Position numbers and translations under genes: made by a program. Shown in pieces: positions 8,990-18,208 of a stretch of DNA of 64,000 nt (position 1 is the first letter of the stretch; every line of letters begins with the position of its first letter). The DNA is taken from positions 1-64,000 of the forward strand of contig JANXWB010000041.1 of the NCBI GenBank assembly GCA_025351345.1, given 5' to 3'. The DNA comes from Synechococcales cyanobacterium GL140_1_metabat_312 (lineage in GTDB: Bacteria > Cyanobacteriota > Cyanobacteriia > Leptolyngbyales > Leptolyngbyaceae). A model generated the notes under the pieces. That model searched no databases. It was not told the DNA's origin and saw only the letters and a program-made list of their open reading frames with translations.

Positions 8990-10807
8990 TCAAGCCCACC
9001 CTTCATCAGTTCGGACTCCCGACTGCACTCTCCACAGCGCTGAATATAAACCCGACTGCCCAATCAACTCGTCATGGGTGCCAGCTTCTTGAATTTTGCC
9101 ATTTTCCATCACGTAGATACAGTGAGCATGGCGAATGGTAGATAACCGATGGGCAATAGCAATAGTCGTGCGGTCTTGGGTAATCCGTAGAAGCGATCGT
9201 TGAATGGCGGCTTCGGTTTCATTGTCTACGGCGGACGTTGCTTCATCTAAAATCAAAATTGCAGGATCTTTCAAAATAGCACGAGCGATCGCTAGCCGTT
9301 GACGTTGGCCGCCGGAAAGTTTTTGGCCTCGTTCGCCCACAATCGTGTCGTAGCCCTCTGGCAGATCTTTAATAAACTCATGGGCTTCCGCTGCGATCGC
9401 CACCTCAACTACCAATTCACGGGATGCTTGAAAGGAGCCATAGGCAATATTTTCAGCAATGCTTCCATGAAACAAAAAGACATCTTGACTCACCCAGCCA
9501 ATATTTTGTCTAAGGCTGCGTAATTCCAAATCTCGCAGATCGATGCCATCTATTGAAATTGTGCCCTGTTGCACTTCATAAAACCGCAGTAACAATTTCA
9601 CTAAGGTGCTTTTCCCCGATCCCGTGGACCCAACAATACCAATGGTCTGCCCTGCGGGTACTTTTAAGGACAATTGTTCCAACGCGTTCGATCGGCCTGC
9701 ATAAGCAAAGGTTACATCCTGAAATTCCACATCTCCCCGAATATTTTTTAATCGGGTGTGGCCTGTGGGAATTGTGATGGGGGTATCCAGTAGATTCATG
9801 ACACGGTTAATCGAGGCCATGGCGCGTTGGTATTGGTCCATGGTTTGCCCCAGGCGTGTGAAGGGCCAAAGCAATCGCTGAATGATGAATATCATAGAGC
9901 TGTAAATGCCCACATCCAATCGTCCTGCTGCCGCGTCCAAACCCCCTAAAAACAACGTCGCGGTGAATCCAAATAGAATCACAAATCGAATTAAGGGCAC
10001 AAAGGCCGCACTTAATTCGATCGCCCCACCGTTACTGCGTTTATAAGCATTGCTATCACTCCGCACCCGATCGGCTTCATAGTCTTCTGCCGTAAAACTT
10101 TTAATCGTCGCAATGCCCGACAGATTATTTGATAACCGAGCGCTAACTAAACCCGCCTGTTCTCTAACATCGGCATAGCGCGGAGCCAGTCGTTTCTGAA
10201 ACAGAGCAGATCCCCACAAAATAAAAGGAATCGGCAATATGGCCCAACAGGCAACCCCTGGTGCTAATGCAAGAAATGTCGCACCGACAAACAGCACCGT
10301 AGTTGCAAATTGCAATAGCTCATTGGCACCCGTATCCAGAAAGCGCTCCAATTGGTTCACATCATCATTCAAAATTGAAAGCAATGTGCCTGTGCTGCGG
10401 TCTTCAAAAAAACTGAGTTCTAATTCCTGCAAATGGCCATAGGCATCCAGTCTTAAATCGTGCTGTAAAGTCTGCGCGAGATTACGCCACAACCGATCGT
10501 ATAAATATTCAAACAGCGATTCCATGCCCCAAATCACTAGCGTCAACAGCGACAACACCATAAACTGCTGCGTCACATCGATCACGCCCCATTGCGCGAT
10601 TAATGATTTTTCGGGTTTTACCGCAATTGTCACCGCCATGCCAATCAAATAGGGCGGTGCGAGATCAAAGATTTTGTTCAGAACCGAGCAGATACTAGCG
10701 GCCCAAATGCGCGATCGGTAACGGCGGCCATACTTAAGCAATCGCCGTAGAGGGGCTAGGGGCTTGGTAGGCAATGCAGATGATGGAACGGGAAGGGCGA
10801 TCGTCAT
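8990..10807 (-). CDS. ABC exporter, fused membrane and ATPase domains
   Basis: Half-transporter of the type IV (MsbA/multidrug) exporter group, 605 residues, acting as a dimer in the cytoplasmic membrane. Residues about 25-330 form the six-helix ABC membrane domain. The ATPase domain (about 360-600) has Walker A GSTGSGKST, signature LSGGQRQRLAIARAI, Walker B ILILDEATSAVD and the H-loop IAHRLSTIRHA. The substrate cannot be read from the sequence; lipids and drugs are usual for the group. The HU gene lies upstream on the same strand, separated by a terminator. Confidence 0.9.
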   Translation of the reverse strand: MTIALPVPSSALPTKPLAPLRRLLKYGRRYRSRIWAASICSVLNKIFDLAPPYLIGMAVTIAVKPEKSLIAQWGVIDVTQQFMVLSLLTLVIWGMESLFEYLYDRLWRNLAQTLQHDLRLDAYGHLQELELSFFEDRSTGTLLSILNDDVNQLERFLDTGANELLQFATTVLFVGATFLALAPGVACWAILPIPFILWGSALFQKRLAPRYADVREQAGLVSARLSNNLSGIATIKSFTAEDYEADRVRSDSNAYKRSNGGAIELSAAFVPLIRFVILFGFTATLFLGGLDAAAGRLDVGIYSSMIFIIQRLLWPFTRLGQTMDQYQRAMASINRVMNLLDTPITIPTGHTRLKNIRGDVEFQDVTFAYAGRSNALEQLSLKVPAGQTIGIVGSTGSGKSTLVKLLLRFYEVQQGTISIDGIDLRDLELRSLRQNIGWVSQDVFLFHGSIAENIAYGSFQASRELVVEVAIAAEAHEFIKDLPEGYDTIVGERGQKLSGGQRQRLAIARAILKDPAILILDEATSAVDNETEAAIQRSLLRITQDRTTIAIAHRLSTIRHAHCIYVMENGKIQEAGTHDELIGQSGLYSALWRVQSGVRTDEGWA

Positions 10808-10822
10808 GGAACTCTGTGAGCC

Positions 10823-10873
10823 AAAAAAGAGCGAGTAACGCTCTAGCCTAAACTAGATTTGTGACTCGCTCTT
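10823..10873 (-). terminator. Rho-independent terminator of the HU gene
   Basis: Perfect 10-bp inverted repeat AAGAGCGAGT (10827-10836) with ACTCGCTCTT (10864-10873). On the minus strand the second arm runs into TTTTTT. It lies after the HU gene and before the ABC exporter start, so it separates the two transcripts. Confidence 0.8.
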
Positions 10874-10965
10874 CAACTTAACTATTTAAATTTGATTAAG
10901 CGTGCATTAAAAACGAACGGGTATTAAAACACCAATCCTTTGTTGGCCACCTATCAAACTCTCAA

Positions 10966-11277
10966 TTATTTTTTCTTATCTGCTGGAGCTTTTTGCGCGG
11001 CGGCTTCCGCAACCTTGTCCTTGAAGGCTTTACCCGCCGAGAACGCAGGCACAGTCGTTGCAGGAATTTTGATTGCCATACCCGTTTGTGGGTTGCGACC
11101 TTCACGCGCTTGACGATCGCGGGGTTCAAAGGTCCCGAAACCGACGAGAGTTACTTTTTGACCATCAGCAACGGCATCCATAATCGAGTCAATCATGGAG
11201 GTCAGGACGATATCCGCTTCCTTTTTCGTGACAGACGCTTTTTCTGCGATCGCGTCAATCAATTCACCTTTATTCAT
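10966..11277 (-). CDS. HU-family DNA-binding protein
   Basis: Histone-like nucleoid protein, 103 residues from the ATG at 11277; the frame extends two codons further to a TTG. It has the full HU fold: MNKGELIDAIAEKASVTKKE at the N-terminus, the VTLVGFGTFEPRDRQAREGR block and the DNA-intercalating arm GRNPQTGMAIKIPATTVPAF, ending FSAGKAFKDKV. The C-terminal tail (AAAQKAPADKKK) is an Ala/Lys/Pro extension beyond the usual 90 residues. It binds DNA as a dimer without much sequence specificity. A terminator follows it. Confidence 0.95.
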   Translation of the reverse strand: MNKGELIDAIAEKASVTKKEADIVLTSMIDSIMDAVADGQKVTLVGFGTFEPRDRQAREGRNPQTGMAIKIPATTVPAFSAGKAFKDKVAEAAAQKAPADKKK

Positions 11278-11617
11278 TGTCAAATACCGTCCAGTAATCT
11301 TTTTGAGATGGCGAGGTGATTATAATCGCTTATTTTCAAAGCGATCTAAAAACAGTCAAATTTTAAGCGGATTCACCGTGACAGCGCTAGATTTCACGAT
11401 TCTTGATGGTGGGAACGTTTTTGTTCTCAGATTTGATTCTAAGGTAATTCAAATTCCTGAAATCCTTACCTAGAAATGGTTTGAGCGATCGAGTTCTATT
11501 AAAAATGACTGAAACCCACACCAGAATCGAATGTCCGTAGTTTACAAATGTTATTCATGGGGCAGGCAAAACCAGGTCTTACACTGGGATACCCGCCCAT
11601 TTAAGCCATTCCCCATC
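11278..11617. other. Intergenic region between divergent genes
   Basis: 340 bases between the divergent HU gene and the LD-carboxypeptidase gene. The carboxypeptidase frame is open upstream to 11531, but the signal peptide begins at 11618. I see no clear promoter hexamers, RNA gene or repeat. Confidence 0.4.
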
Positions 11618-12682
11618 ATGAAGCGTCGCACATTATTTGCTGGCATGAGCGCTACTGCTCTGAGTGTTACTGCTGCTTTCGATCGCAATCCCGCCCAAGG
11701 TCAAGCTCCGGCCCCAATGTCCTCCATCTCCATTAAGCCGCCGATGTTGAAACCGGGCGATCGGGTTGGAATGGTGGCTCCGGCTAGCAATGTATATGAA
11801 CCAGAAGACGTGCGGATTGCAAAGGAAACGATGGAGCAGTACGGCTTTGAAGTGATTTTAGGTAAGCACCTTCAGGATCAATATGGCTATTTAGCAGGGC
11901 AGGATCGCGATCGGGCGGCGGATATTAATGAGATGTTTGGCCGATCGGACATTCGCGGTATTGTCACGTTCTCGGGTGGCTATGGCTGTTGTCGGTTGCT
12001 GCCCTATTTGGACTACGACTTGATTCGCCGCAATCCTAAAGTGCTGGTTGGTCACAGCGACATCACCAGCTTGCTAATTGCCATTCATCAAAAAACCGGA
12101 CTCATCACCTTCCATGGTCCATCAGGACTCACTCGTGTTGGTGATTATGCAATGGCTCAGTTTCGGCGGACCATCATGAACCGATCGATTCCCGGCAGCA
12201 TTGCCCAACCCGAAAAGAATGACTCGGTTGAACGCGATCATCGGCTGATTACGATTTATCCCGGTGTTACGACGGGCAAATTAATTGGCGGCAACTTGAC
12301 CCTAGTGACGAATCTTTTAGGCACGCCTTACGAACCCGACACCAAGGGCAAAATTCTGTTTTTGGAGGAAGTCGGCGAGGAACCCTATCGTATCGATCGG
12401 ATGTTGACCCAGCTTCTTTTGGCGGGGAAGTTACAGGATGCAGCGGGGATTGTGTTTGGACATTTTACGGATTGTTATCCGAAGGAACATTTGCCTACTT
12501 TTACCCAAACCCTGAGCCTGGAGACAGTTCTGCGCGATCGGACCCAAGGATTGACCACCCCGATTCTGTACAATTTGATGTTTGGTCATTTACGGGAAAA
12601 TGCCGTAATTCCAGTGGGTACGATCGCAACCCTGGATGCTGGGCGTAAAACCTTGGTGCTGAACGAGTCGGCAGTGATTTAA
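11618..12682 (+). CDS. LD-carboxypeptidase, peptidase S66 family
   Basis: Serine peptidase of the S66 (LdcA) family, which removes the terminal D-Ala from murein tetrapeptides during peptidoglycan recycling. 354 residues from the ATG at 11618, which starts a signal sequence with twin basic residues (MKRRTLFAGMSATALSVTA); the export route could be Tat or Sec. Family motifs are clear: LKPGDRVGMVAPAS, the nucleophile Ser in VGHSDITSLL, the Glu in LFLEEVGEEPYRIDRML and the His in GIVFGHFTDC. LdcA of E. coli is cytosolic, so the signal peptide points to a periplasmic enzyme. It is separate from its neighbours. Confidence 0.9.
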   Translation: MKRRTLFAGMSATALSVTAAFDRNPAQGQAPAPMSSISIKPPMLKPGDRVGMVAPASNVYEPEDVRIAKETMEQYGFEVILGKHLQDQYGYLAGQDRDRAADINEMFGRSDIRGIVTFSGGYGCCRLLPYLDYDLIRRNPKVLVGHSDITSLLIAIHQKTGLITFHGPSGLTRVGDYAMAQFRRTIMNRSIPGSIAQPEKNDSVERDHRLITIYPGVTTGKLIGGNLTLVTNLLGTPYEPDTKGKILFLEEVGEEPYRIDRMLTQLLLAGKLQDAAGIVFGHFTDCYPKEHLPTFTQTLSLETVLRDRTQGLTTPILYNLMFGHLRENAVIPVGTIATLDAGRKTLVLNESAVI

Positions 12683-12758
12683 ACCAAATTTAAAAGACAT
12701 TTGAAACATCTGATAGCAACCTTTGAATTTTGAAACAGTCTCTAAAGCTAAACTAGGT

Positions 12759-13409
12759 TTAGAGCATTCGTCGAGCAGTCACCGCATAGAACGGATCGCC
12801 GCCCCCCATCCCCAACATCTTGAGAATCGGAGAAATTGTCCCAGCCTGCTTCTCCAGCACTTCCGGGGGACTAAATTGTCTCGTCGATTCAAAATAAGAT
12901 TTGACCAAATTCACCCGATCGCGTTCACTGCCATCTCGCCAAGCTGCGATCGCTTTTTGATAAAACATCCGGTTTGAAAAACTTATAATGCAAATGCCAT
13001 CGGTCTTCAATACCCGATAGATTTCGGCAAAAATAGCTTCTGGGTACTGCAAATACTGCACTGAAACAGTACAAATCACCGCATCAAAACTTTGATCTGG
13101 AAGGGGTAGCTTTAAATTCTCATTCAAATTCTGAATGAAATAATGATTGAGTCGAGGATTTTTGGCTAGCTCTGCCTCATTCATTCCGTGGCCTTCGACA
13201 TGTTCAAACTCAATGTCATCGGGCAAATGCGACACCCAACTACTCATCATGTCAAAAACCCGCATTCCCGGTTTGAGCCGATCGCGGTATAAGTCCGTTA
13301 ACTGAGCAATGAATCCCGCATCTACATGAGTCACTAATCGCGCATCTTCATAGAAAGCACGATCGTTCGTTTCGTCCATCTTTTTGCGATCGGGAGGAGT
13401 CAAGATCAT
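12759..13409 (-). CDS. SAM-dependent methyltransferase, class I
   Basis: 216-residue class I methyltransferase of the Methyltransf_11 type. Visible are a motif-I-like segment (LKPGMRVFDMMSSWVSHLP), a motif IV region (FDAVICTVSVQYLQYPEA) and the post-motif VLKTDGICIISFSNRMF. The glycine-rich loop is unusual (DMMSSWVSHLP instead of DxGxGxG), a variant met in related cyanobacterial proteins. The substrate is unknown. An alternative ATG is at 13379. It is convergent with the LD-carboxypeptidase gene. Confidence 0.8.
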   Translation of the reverse strand: MILTPPDRKKMDETNDRAFYEDARLVTHVDAGFIAQLTDLYRDRLKPGMRVFDMMSSWVSHLPDDIEFEHVEGHGMNEAELAKNPRLNHYFIQNLNENLKLPLPDQSFDAVICTVSVQYLQYPEAIFAEIYRVLKTDGICIISFSNRMFYQKAIAAWRDGSERDRVNLVKSYFESTRQFSPPEVLEKQAGTISPILKMLGMGGGDPFYAVTARRML

Positions 13410-13467
13410 TTAGCAGGTGCCCACAACATCTGCTACTTATCCTAACCCGTTTTTTTAAACCGCAAGC

Positions 13468-13992
13468 TTAGAACCGCAAGCCAACGCCGCCCTGTATTGT
13501 CGCTGCTGTGCGATGGGTGTCTTTGTAAGCATCAAACGAGATCACAGCATTGCCAAAAATCACCATATTGCTGTTGGGCAACGCGTAGTCAATTCCTGGT
13601 TGAATAGCAAACCCAGTCTTATCACCGACAGGAGTCACACCGCTCAATGGAATGGCCGCTCCAAGCCCCACATAGGCATCGGTTTGCCAATTAATTGGAA
13701 TATCGTAGGAAACAGTAGGCACCAACGCAACTCCACTTCCAACAAATACTTGTCCGCGCAATGATATGGGTGCTTCTAAAAATTTATAACGACCTGCCAC
13801 CACGCCCGAAATCTTCCGGCCTTCACCCCCTCCTTCGGTCAACCCAACGGCTCCACCCACTCCGATATAGCTTCCGTAAGCCGCTTGGGCCTGAACAGGA
13901 GTCGCTGTTAGATTGCCGACCACGATGGAGACCACTGCAAGGGTGCTGATTAATTCTAAAGCTGTCTGGAGATGGTGCAGGGTGCGTTTCAT
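13468..13992 (-). CDS. Secreted outer-membrane-like beta protein
   Basis: 174 residues. A signal peptide of about 35 residues ends at VQAQA (likely cleavage AQA/AYG). The mature part is Gly-rich with alternating hydrophobic strands (YGSYIGVGGAVGLTEGGG, AYVGLGAAIPLSG) and ends in Phe (QGGVGLRF), as outer-membrane barrels do. It is short for a full porin but long enough for an eight-stranded barrel. AAGGAG precedes the ATG. The family was not recognised. Confidence 0.7.
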   Translation of the reverse strand: MKRTLHHLQTALELISTLAVVSIVVGNLTATPVQAQAAYGSYIGVGGAVGLTEGGGEGRKISGVVAGRYKFLEAPISLRGQVFVGSGVALVPTVSYDIPINWQTDAYVGLGAAIPLSGVTPVGDKTGFAIQPGIDYALPNSNMVIFGNAVISFDAYKDTHRTAATIQGGVGLRF

Positions 13993-14105
13993 GGATAGCT
14001 CCTTAGAATGATTGGGCGTTAGCCTATTGTAATAATACCCAAGAAACTGAAAATGAATAGTATTTGCTAGTGTTCGGGGGTTCTATTGTTCATTTCAAAC
14101 GCTGG

Positions 14106-15083
14106 CTAGGGGATTGGCTTAGTTTCTATCGATGGGGTTGGTGGCGTAGGTGATCCTGTGGGGTCTGCCGTTGGGGAAATTGGTGTGGCGAGGAGGGGTG
14201 ATGAACCGTTAAGGACATCTTTCGCCGTCAACATTCCGCCTTCTGCGCCGATCGACCACAAGACCGCCGCTGCTTCTGCTCGCGTGACCGATCGCTGCGG
14301 TTGTAATAAGGTCGTATAGCCAAGAGATCTACGTAGATTGGACCGATCGCCATTTTTCAAATCTAAGGCAACTAGTCGCAGCGTTTCTGGATGAATGACT
14401 TTGCTTAAATCTTGGAAGGGTAAGGCTTTCCGTAAGCTGTCGATCGGTAGAGCATCGACTTGTAACGAACGACTATCGAGCGGCATCTTCCAGCGCAGTA
14501 ACTCTTCACGAGTCAAGGCTTCTGAAGGTTTAAACCGATCGTTCTTACCCTCATTTTTTGTATCTCTAGATAATGTACTGGGCAAAATTCCTGCATCCGC
14601 TAAACTCTGTAAAGTTGCAAAATCTGGGTCAGAGCTTGGAATATCTTGAAAGGTGGGAGTGCTGCTGGGGCGATCGATCCGAATTTGTTTAGTTGGGCGA
14701 GATTTGTAAAAGCGATTGTTAGTCAGCAGCAACCACTTAGCAAATTCTCGACGCGAAATTGGAGCATTTAAATTATTAGCATCGGCCATCTGAGCATCTG
14801 GTGAGATCAGATTCAGCGCCAACATATCATCTACATAAGGTCGCAATTGAGCTGGGGTTTTGTCCAAATCTTGCCAACCGATCGGAGTTGCTGTCGGAGT
14901 TGCTGTCGGGATTGGTTCTGGTGTGGATGAAGTAGTGGACGAGGGAGCAGGGCTTGAAACAGCGCCCGGACTAGGGTTCAATCGAGCATCCGGTTTTAGC
15001 GCATTTTCAGCATCTTGGTTTCCCGCGCAACCGCCCAGCACTAGAATCAATGACACTAAAAAAACCGATCGTCCCGCCATCAT
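14106..15083 (-). CDS. SLH-domain lipoprotein
   Basis: Lipoprotein with S-layer-homology-like segments. The ATG at 15083 starts a signal peptide (MAGRSVFLVSLILVLGGC) with a lipobox LGGC; an in-frame ATG eight codons upstream (15107) is possible, but AAGGG sits well before the inner start. After a Pro/Ser/Thr linker, two SLH-like units appear: one with YVDDMLALNLI and ISRREFAKWLLL, another with FQDIPSSDPDFATLQSLADA and LTREELLRWKM; a third, partial, has PFQDLSKV and VTRAEAAAVLW. SLH proteins bind peptidoglycan-linked polymers. It is probably anchored in the envelope. Confidence 0.8.
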   Translation of the reverse strand: MMAGRSVFLVSLILVLGGCAGNQDAENALKPDARLNPSPGAVSSPAPSSTTSSTPEPIPTATPTATPIGWQDLDKTPAQLRPYVDDMLALNLISPDAQMADANNLNAPISRREFAKWLLLTNNRFYKSRPTKQIRIDRPSSTPTFQDIPSSDPDFATLQSLADAGILPSTLSRDTKNEGKNDRFKPSEALTREELLRWKMPLDSRSLQVDALPIDSLRKALPFQDLSKVIHPETLRLVALDLKNGDRSNLRRSLGYTTLLQPQRSVTRAEAAAVLWSIGAEGGMLTAKDVLNGSSPLLATPISPTADPTGSPTPPTPSIETKPIP

Positions 15084-15121
15084 AGACCACCCTTGCAATA
15101 CGTTCATCTAAGCCATTTATC

Positions 15122-15508
15122 TCAGACATTCACATTATAATTCAAAGCATGTTCGTCACCCGGCAACCCACGAAATCCCCAATTATACTTCGGCGTTTCA
15201 TAAATAGTTATTTCCAAATCATTTGGCTTAATCCCTAGTGCCTCGAAGCGATCGAACATCAACCGAATAAACTGCTTTTTTGCCTCCATGCTGCGCCCTT
15301 CAAACATGCTCAATTCGACAATAGTGTAACGAGGCGATCGATCGGGCGCATAAATAAAATCTTCAGGCAGCATCGGAAAAAAGCGCTGGAAACGTTTCTC
15401 GGCTGGATATTGAAAGGCATCCATCATGCAAGAATGAATCACATCTGAAAGCTTGGCCTTGATCGGATTGAGTTGAGACTGAAGACCGTAAATTTTAACT
15501 TGAGGCAT
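15122..15508 (-). CDS. Tautomerase-superfamily protein
   Basis: 128 residues from the ATG at 15508. This start places Pro directly after Met (MPQVKIYGLQSQL), as required for the catalytic Pro1 of the tautomerase/4-oxalocrotonate tautomerase superfamily; the frame is open 11 codons further upstream but that start would bury the proline. Other fitting blocks are RYTIVELSMFEGRSMEAKKQ and the C-terminal NDLEITIYETPKYNWGFRG. The substrate is unknown. Confidence 0.75.
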   Translation of the reverse strand: MPQVKIYGLQSQLNPIKAKLSDVIHSCMMDAFQYPAEKRFQRFFPMLPEDFIYAPDRSPRYTIVELSMFEGRSMEAKKQFIRLMFDRFEALGIKPNDLEITIYETPKYNWGFRGLPGDEHALNYNVNV

Positions 15509-15641
15509 GGAATCCGCCTTGAAAACAACACCCACAATCATACCTCTCGCGCTAATCTAGACTAAGGGCAAGCGCTAAATGACGTTTGTTTCCGGCTATG
15601 AGAACTCAACCAAGAACCCAACCGATCGGAGATTTTCTTTT

Positions 15642-16298
15642 ATGAACGTTGCACCCACCACTGATGCGACTGCGCTTTTTCGGGCCGCTTACGACAACCG
15701 TTACACTTGGGATGATAGCTTTCCGGGCTACAGTGCTGATGTGACCTATCGTTGCAATGGGACCGAGTTCCACGGGAAAGCCCTCGTCTCGCCCGATCCT
15801 CGCATGGGTTACAAAGGCGAAGTCACTGAAATCGCGGATGAAGAGGTCTTGAAAGCTGTGATGGGCCAACTCTGGGAAACCGCCATTCACCGAGTCCGTC
15901 GGCCTTTCGAGAAGACCCATGCAGGCAACGTCTTTTCTTTTGGCGATACCGATTCCACGGGTGCGATCGAGGTCTTGATGGAGGGTAAGCGGGACCATTA
16001 TCGTGTTCGTAATAATGAAATCGTCTTGGTCTATCGCAACATTCACGGCCAGTTCGTTAAGATCAACACCTTTGCAAGTCATGAATCACCCGAAGGTTAC
16101 TTGTCTCATAAGTACGACTCGGTGTACAGCGATCCTGAAACTGGTGAACAGAAGGGCGAGAAGCAAGACTTTGAAGACATTTATAGCTCCATTGGCGGTT
16201 ATCGGGTGTTGACTCGTCGGACTATTTCGACTTTGGATGAAAATAAACAGCCTGTCACGATGGATTTTGAATTCACCAATGTGCAACTGTTGAAATAA
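15642..16298 (+). CDS. DUF3386-type conserved cyanobacterial protein
   Basis: 218 residues from the ATG at 15642, which has GGAG ten bases before it; the frame begins earlier at 15579 without a ribosome binding site. It is beta-rich and soluble with no signal peptide (ATALFRAAYDNRYTWDDSFP at the N-terminus, TMDFEFTNVQLLK at the end). I recognise it as the cyanobacterial DUF3386 type from overall pattern only. The function is unknown. Confidence 0.7.
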   Translation: MNVAPTTDATALFRAAYDNRYTWDDSFPGYSADVTYRCNGTEFHGKALVSPDPRMGYKGEVTEIADEEVLKAVMGQLWETAIHRVRRPFEKTHAGNVFSFGDTDSTGAIEVLMEGKRDHYRVRNNEIVLVYRNIHGQFVKINTFASHESPEGYLSHKYDSVYSDPETGEQKGEKQDFEDIYSSIGGYRVLTRRTISTLDENKQPVTMDFEFTNVQLLK

Positions 16299-16371
16299 AT
16301 TGAAGTAAATTGTTGAAATAAGTTCAAATAACCCGCTACGATCGAAACTACTACAAATTGACTAAACTATT

Positions 16372-16608
16372 ATGTCTCTTGCACTGACTACGGATAATGT
16401 CGAAACTGTCCTCGACGAACTCCGTCCCTATCTAATTTCGGACGGCGGCAACGTTGAACTCGTTGAAATCGACGGCCCTGTTGTAAAACTACGTCTTAAT
16501 GGTGCTTGTGGTTCTTGCCCAAGTTCAACTATGACGCTTCGTATGGGCATTGAACGGAGACTCCGCGAGAAAATCCCCGAAATCAACGAAATTGAACAAG
16601 TGTTCTAA
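16372..16608 (+). CDS. NifU-like iron-sulfur scaffold (Nfu type)
   Basis: 78-residue stand-alone NifU C-terminal domain (NfuA/CnfU type), which carries and hands over [Fe-S] clusters. The N-terminal [20 protein letters not shown] and the cluster-binding Cys pair in [17 protein letters not shown] are canonical, and the length is normal for the cyanobacterial protein. A hairpin terminator follows at 16671. Confidence 0.95.
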   Translation: MSLALTTDNVETVLDELRPYLISDGGNVELVEIDGPVVKLRLNGACGSCPSSTMTLRMGIERRLREKIPEINEIEQVF

Positions 16609-16670
16609 ATAGGCATTAGTATTTTGATCGAGACTTTGATCGAAATACTGGGTTAGAAATTTCTCAAATC

Positions 16671-16706
16671 AAGATCCATGGAATTCCGTGGATCTTATTT
16701 TTTGGA
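16671..16706 (+). terminator. Terminator after the NifU-like gene
   Basis: Stem AAGATCCA / TGGATCTT with a further self-complementary GGAATTCC inside, followed by a T-rich stretch. A second inverted repeat just before it (AGTATTTTGATC 16618-16629 with GATCGAAATACT 16638-16649) is nearly perfect but lacks a T-run. Confidence 0.75.
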
Positions 16707-16729
16707 CACATAATCGATAATCGCCTAGG

Positions 16730-17350
16730 ATGAGTCCATCTTTTGAGTCCTCTACCATGACGCTCACCGCTGACACCCGCTACACTTCGCTACTCGCCCC
16801 CATCCTTGCCACCGAACTCGAATACGGTGAACTAGCCTACGGTCCAAATTTTCTTTTAGATTTCAAACTTTTCAGTGCCACAGAACCCATACAATCCGTC
16901 TCCGCTGCCTATCAGTTCGTTAAATCAGTTTATACGGAAACCCCTCTATCTGAGGCTCATTTAGAACCCTTACTCAGTACGATCGATCGAGATGCAACCT
17001 CGGATTCTTGGAGTGCCAAAGACAACATTAGCAATCTCACGGCTGAAACATTTGGCCCATGGCTAGTGGGATGCTGTTTGGCTGAAGAATACTTTGCTCA
17101 AGATCTTGAGGCTCAAGATCTTGAGACTAAAGATCCTGAAACTGAAGATTCTAAAACTAATCCTTATAAGACGCATCGATCGGCCCTAGACCGACTTATC
17201 CAAACCGTTCAACCTTTATTATTCAGTGACACCAAGTCCGCAACCCTTTATACTCTCACTGACTCTAATAATGAAAATACGCCTTACAGTGTCTATCTGA
17301 CGATCGGTCCAACTCACACCCTTTTAGTTGTTAGCCATTGGATTTTATAG
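16730..17350 (+). CDS. Uncharacterised protein with acidic repeat, possibly NuiA-like
   Basis: 206 residues (197 if it starts at the ATG at 16757). No family was recognised with confidence. Four 15-base repeats at 17099-17158 encode an acidic spacer (QDLEA, QDLET, KDPET, EDSKT). Around it are an N-terminal segment and a C-terminal part with RLIQTVQPLL and SATLYTLTDS followed by beta strands. The order 'helix, then V/LY-L, then strands' faintly recalls the NuiA nuclease-A inhibitor, and a NucA-type nuclease is encoded at 28420-29244, but the resemblance is weak. It overlaps the upstream extension of the next frame. Confidence 0.55.
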   Translation: MSPSFESSTMTLTADTRYTSLLAPILATELEYGELAYGPNFLLDFKLFSATEPIQSVSAAYQFVKSVYTETPLSEAHLEPLLSTIDRDATSDSWSAKDNISNLTAETFGPWLVGCCLAEEYFAQDLEAQDLETKDPETEDSKTNPYKTHRSALDRLIQTVQPLLFSDTKSATLYTLTDSNNENTPYSVYLTIGPTHTLLVVSHWIL

Positions 17351-17442
17351 ATAGATCCCTTAGTGAGTTAATATACGGTTTTTCCATAAAACTACTCTGC
17401 GCTACACCTCTGCACTACACAAGTACATTAAACAAACTTGCT

Positions 17443-18120
17443 ATGAACGATCGTAAATCTGTGGCCTCTAGTTCAGCCCGACTAATTGAGGAAGTCCGTC
17501 GAGGCTGGTATTGGGTCGTCTTCGTAATCTCGGTGCTGGGTCGGGTTGGGGGTATCAAGGAATGGATTCAGACCCTAAAACGGCTAGTCAACCTCCTGTC
17601 GTCACGGGCAAAAGGGACAGTTAAGGTGCTGGATGGCCGATCGTTTTATGAGGCTTCAGAATTTCCCTTTGCTGGCCTATTAGAATCAAATTGGGAAATC
17701 ATTCTAAAAGAAGTGAGTGACTTGCAAGGCGAGTACTTCATTCCTTGGAGTGAGAAATATTTATACAAAGAGGGCTGGAGTACGTTTGGACTGTATGCCT
17801 ATGGAGTCAAAATCTCCAAAAACTGCGATCTTTGCCCCGAAACAACTCGACTACTAGAACAAATTCCAAACCTGACCACCGCCGGGTTCTCAGCCTTAGC
17901 CCCTGGAACTTCCATTGCGCCACATACTGGGTATCCGGACGGGGTATTGCGGTGTCATTTGGGGTTAGTGATTCCGTCGGATTGTGCACTACGAGTGGGC
18001 CAGGATGTGCAGGCTTGGGAGAATGGTAAATGTTTGATTTTTGATGATACGGCGGAGCATGAGGCTTGGAATCGCAGCGATCGGACTCGGGTGGTGCTGC
18101 TGTTAGATTTTGCGCCCTAA
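17443..18120 (+). CDS. Aspartyl/asparaginyl beta-hydroxylase-like dioxygenase
   Basis: 225 residues from the ATG at 17443. The C-terminal half is an Asp/Asn beta-hydroxylase domain, a 2-oxoglutarate- and Fe(II)-dependent double-stranded beta-helix: IAPHTGYPDGVLRCHLGL holds the first metal His and the substrate-side Arg, and IFDDTAEHEAWNRSDRTRVV holds the second His and the oxoglutarate-binding Arg. The N-terminal part has a hydrophobic segment (YWVVFVISVLGRVGGI) that may be a membrane anchor. The frame is open 35 codons further upstream, into the preceding gene. The substrate is unknown. Confidence 0.82.
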   Translation: MNDRKSVASSSARLIEEVRRGWYWVVFVISVLGRVGGIKEWIQTLKRLVNLLSSRAKGTVKVLDGRSFYEASEFPFAGLLESNWEIILKEVSDLQGEYFIPWSEKYLYKEGWSTFGLYAYGVKISKNCDLCPETTRLLEQIPNLTTAGFSALAPGTSIAPHTGYPDGVLRCHLGLVIPSDCALRVGQDVQAWENGKCLIFDDTAEHEAWNRSDRTRVVLLLDFAP

Positions 18121-18208
18121 TCTAATGGGATTAATTCAAGCCGTAGTTAGAATTGGGGATGAGTTTCAGTGTAAATTGTCTCAAGACCCCATGAATTAAG
18201 ATTTTCCT

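Noticed and set aside
16618-16649. Terminator directly after the NifU-like gene
   Set aside because: Nearly perfect inverted repeat, but no T-run; the stem at 16671 with its T-run is the better terminator.
18121-18208. PreQ1 riboswitch ahead of queF
   Set aside because: No preQ1-I type consensus (paired stem plus A-rich tail) or other known class is visible in the short leader.
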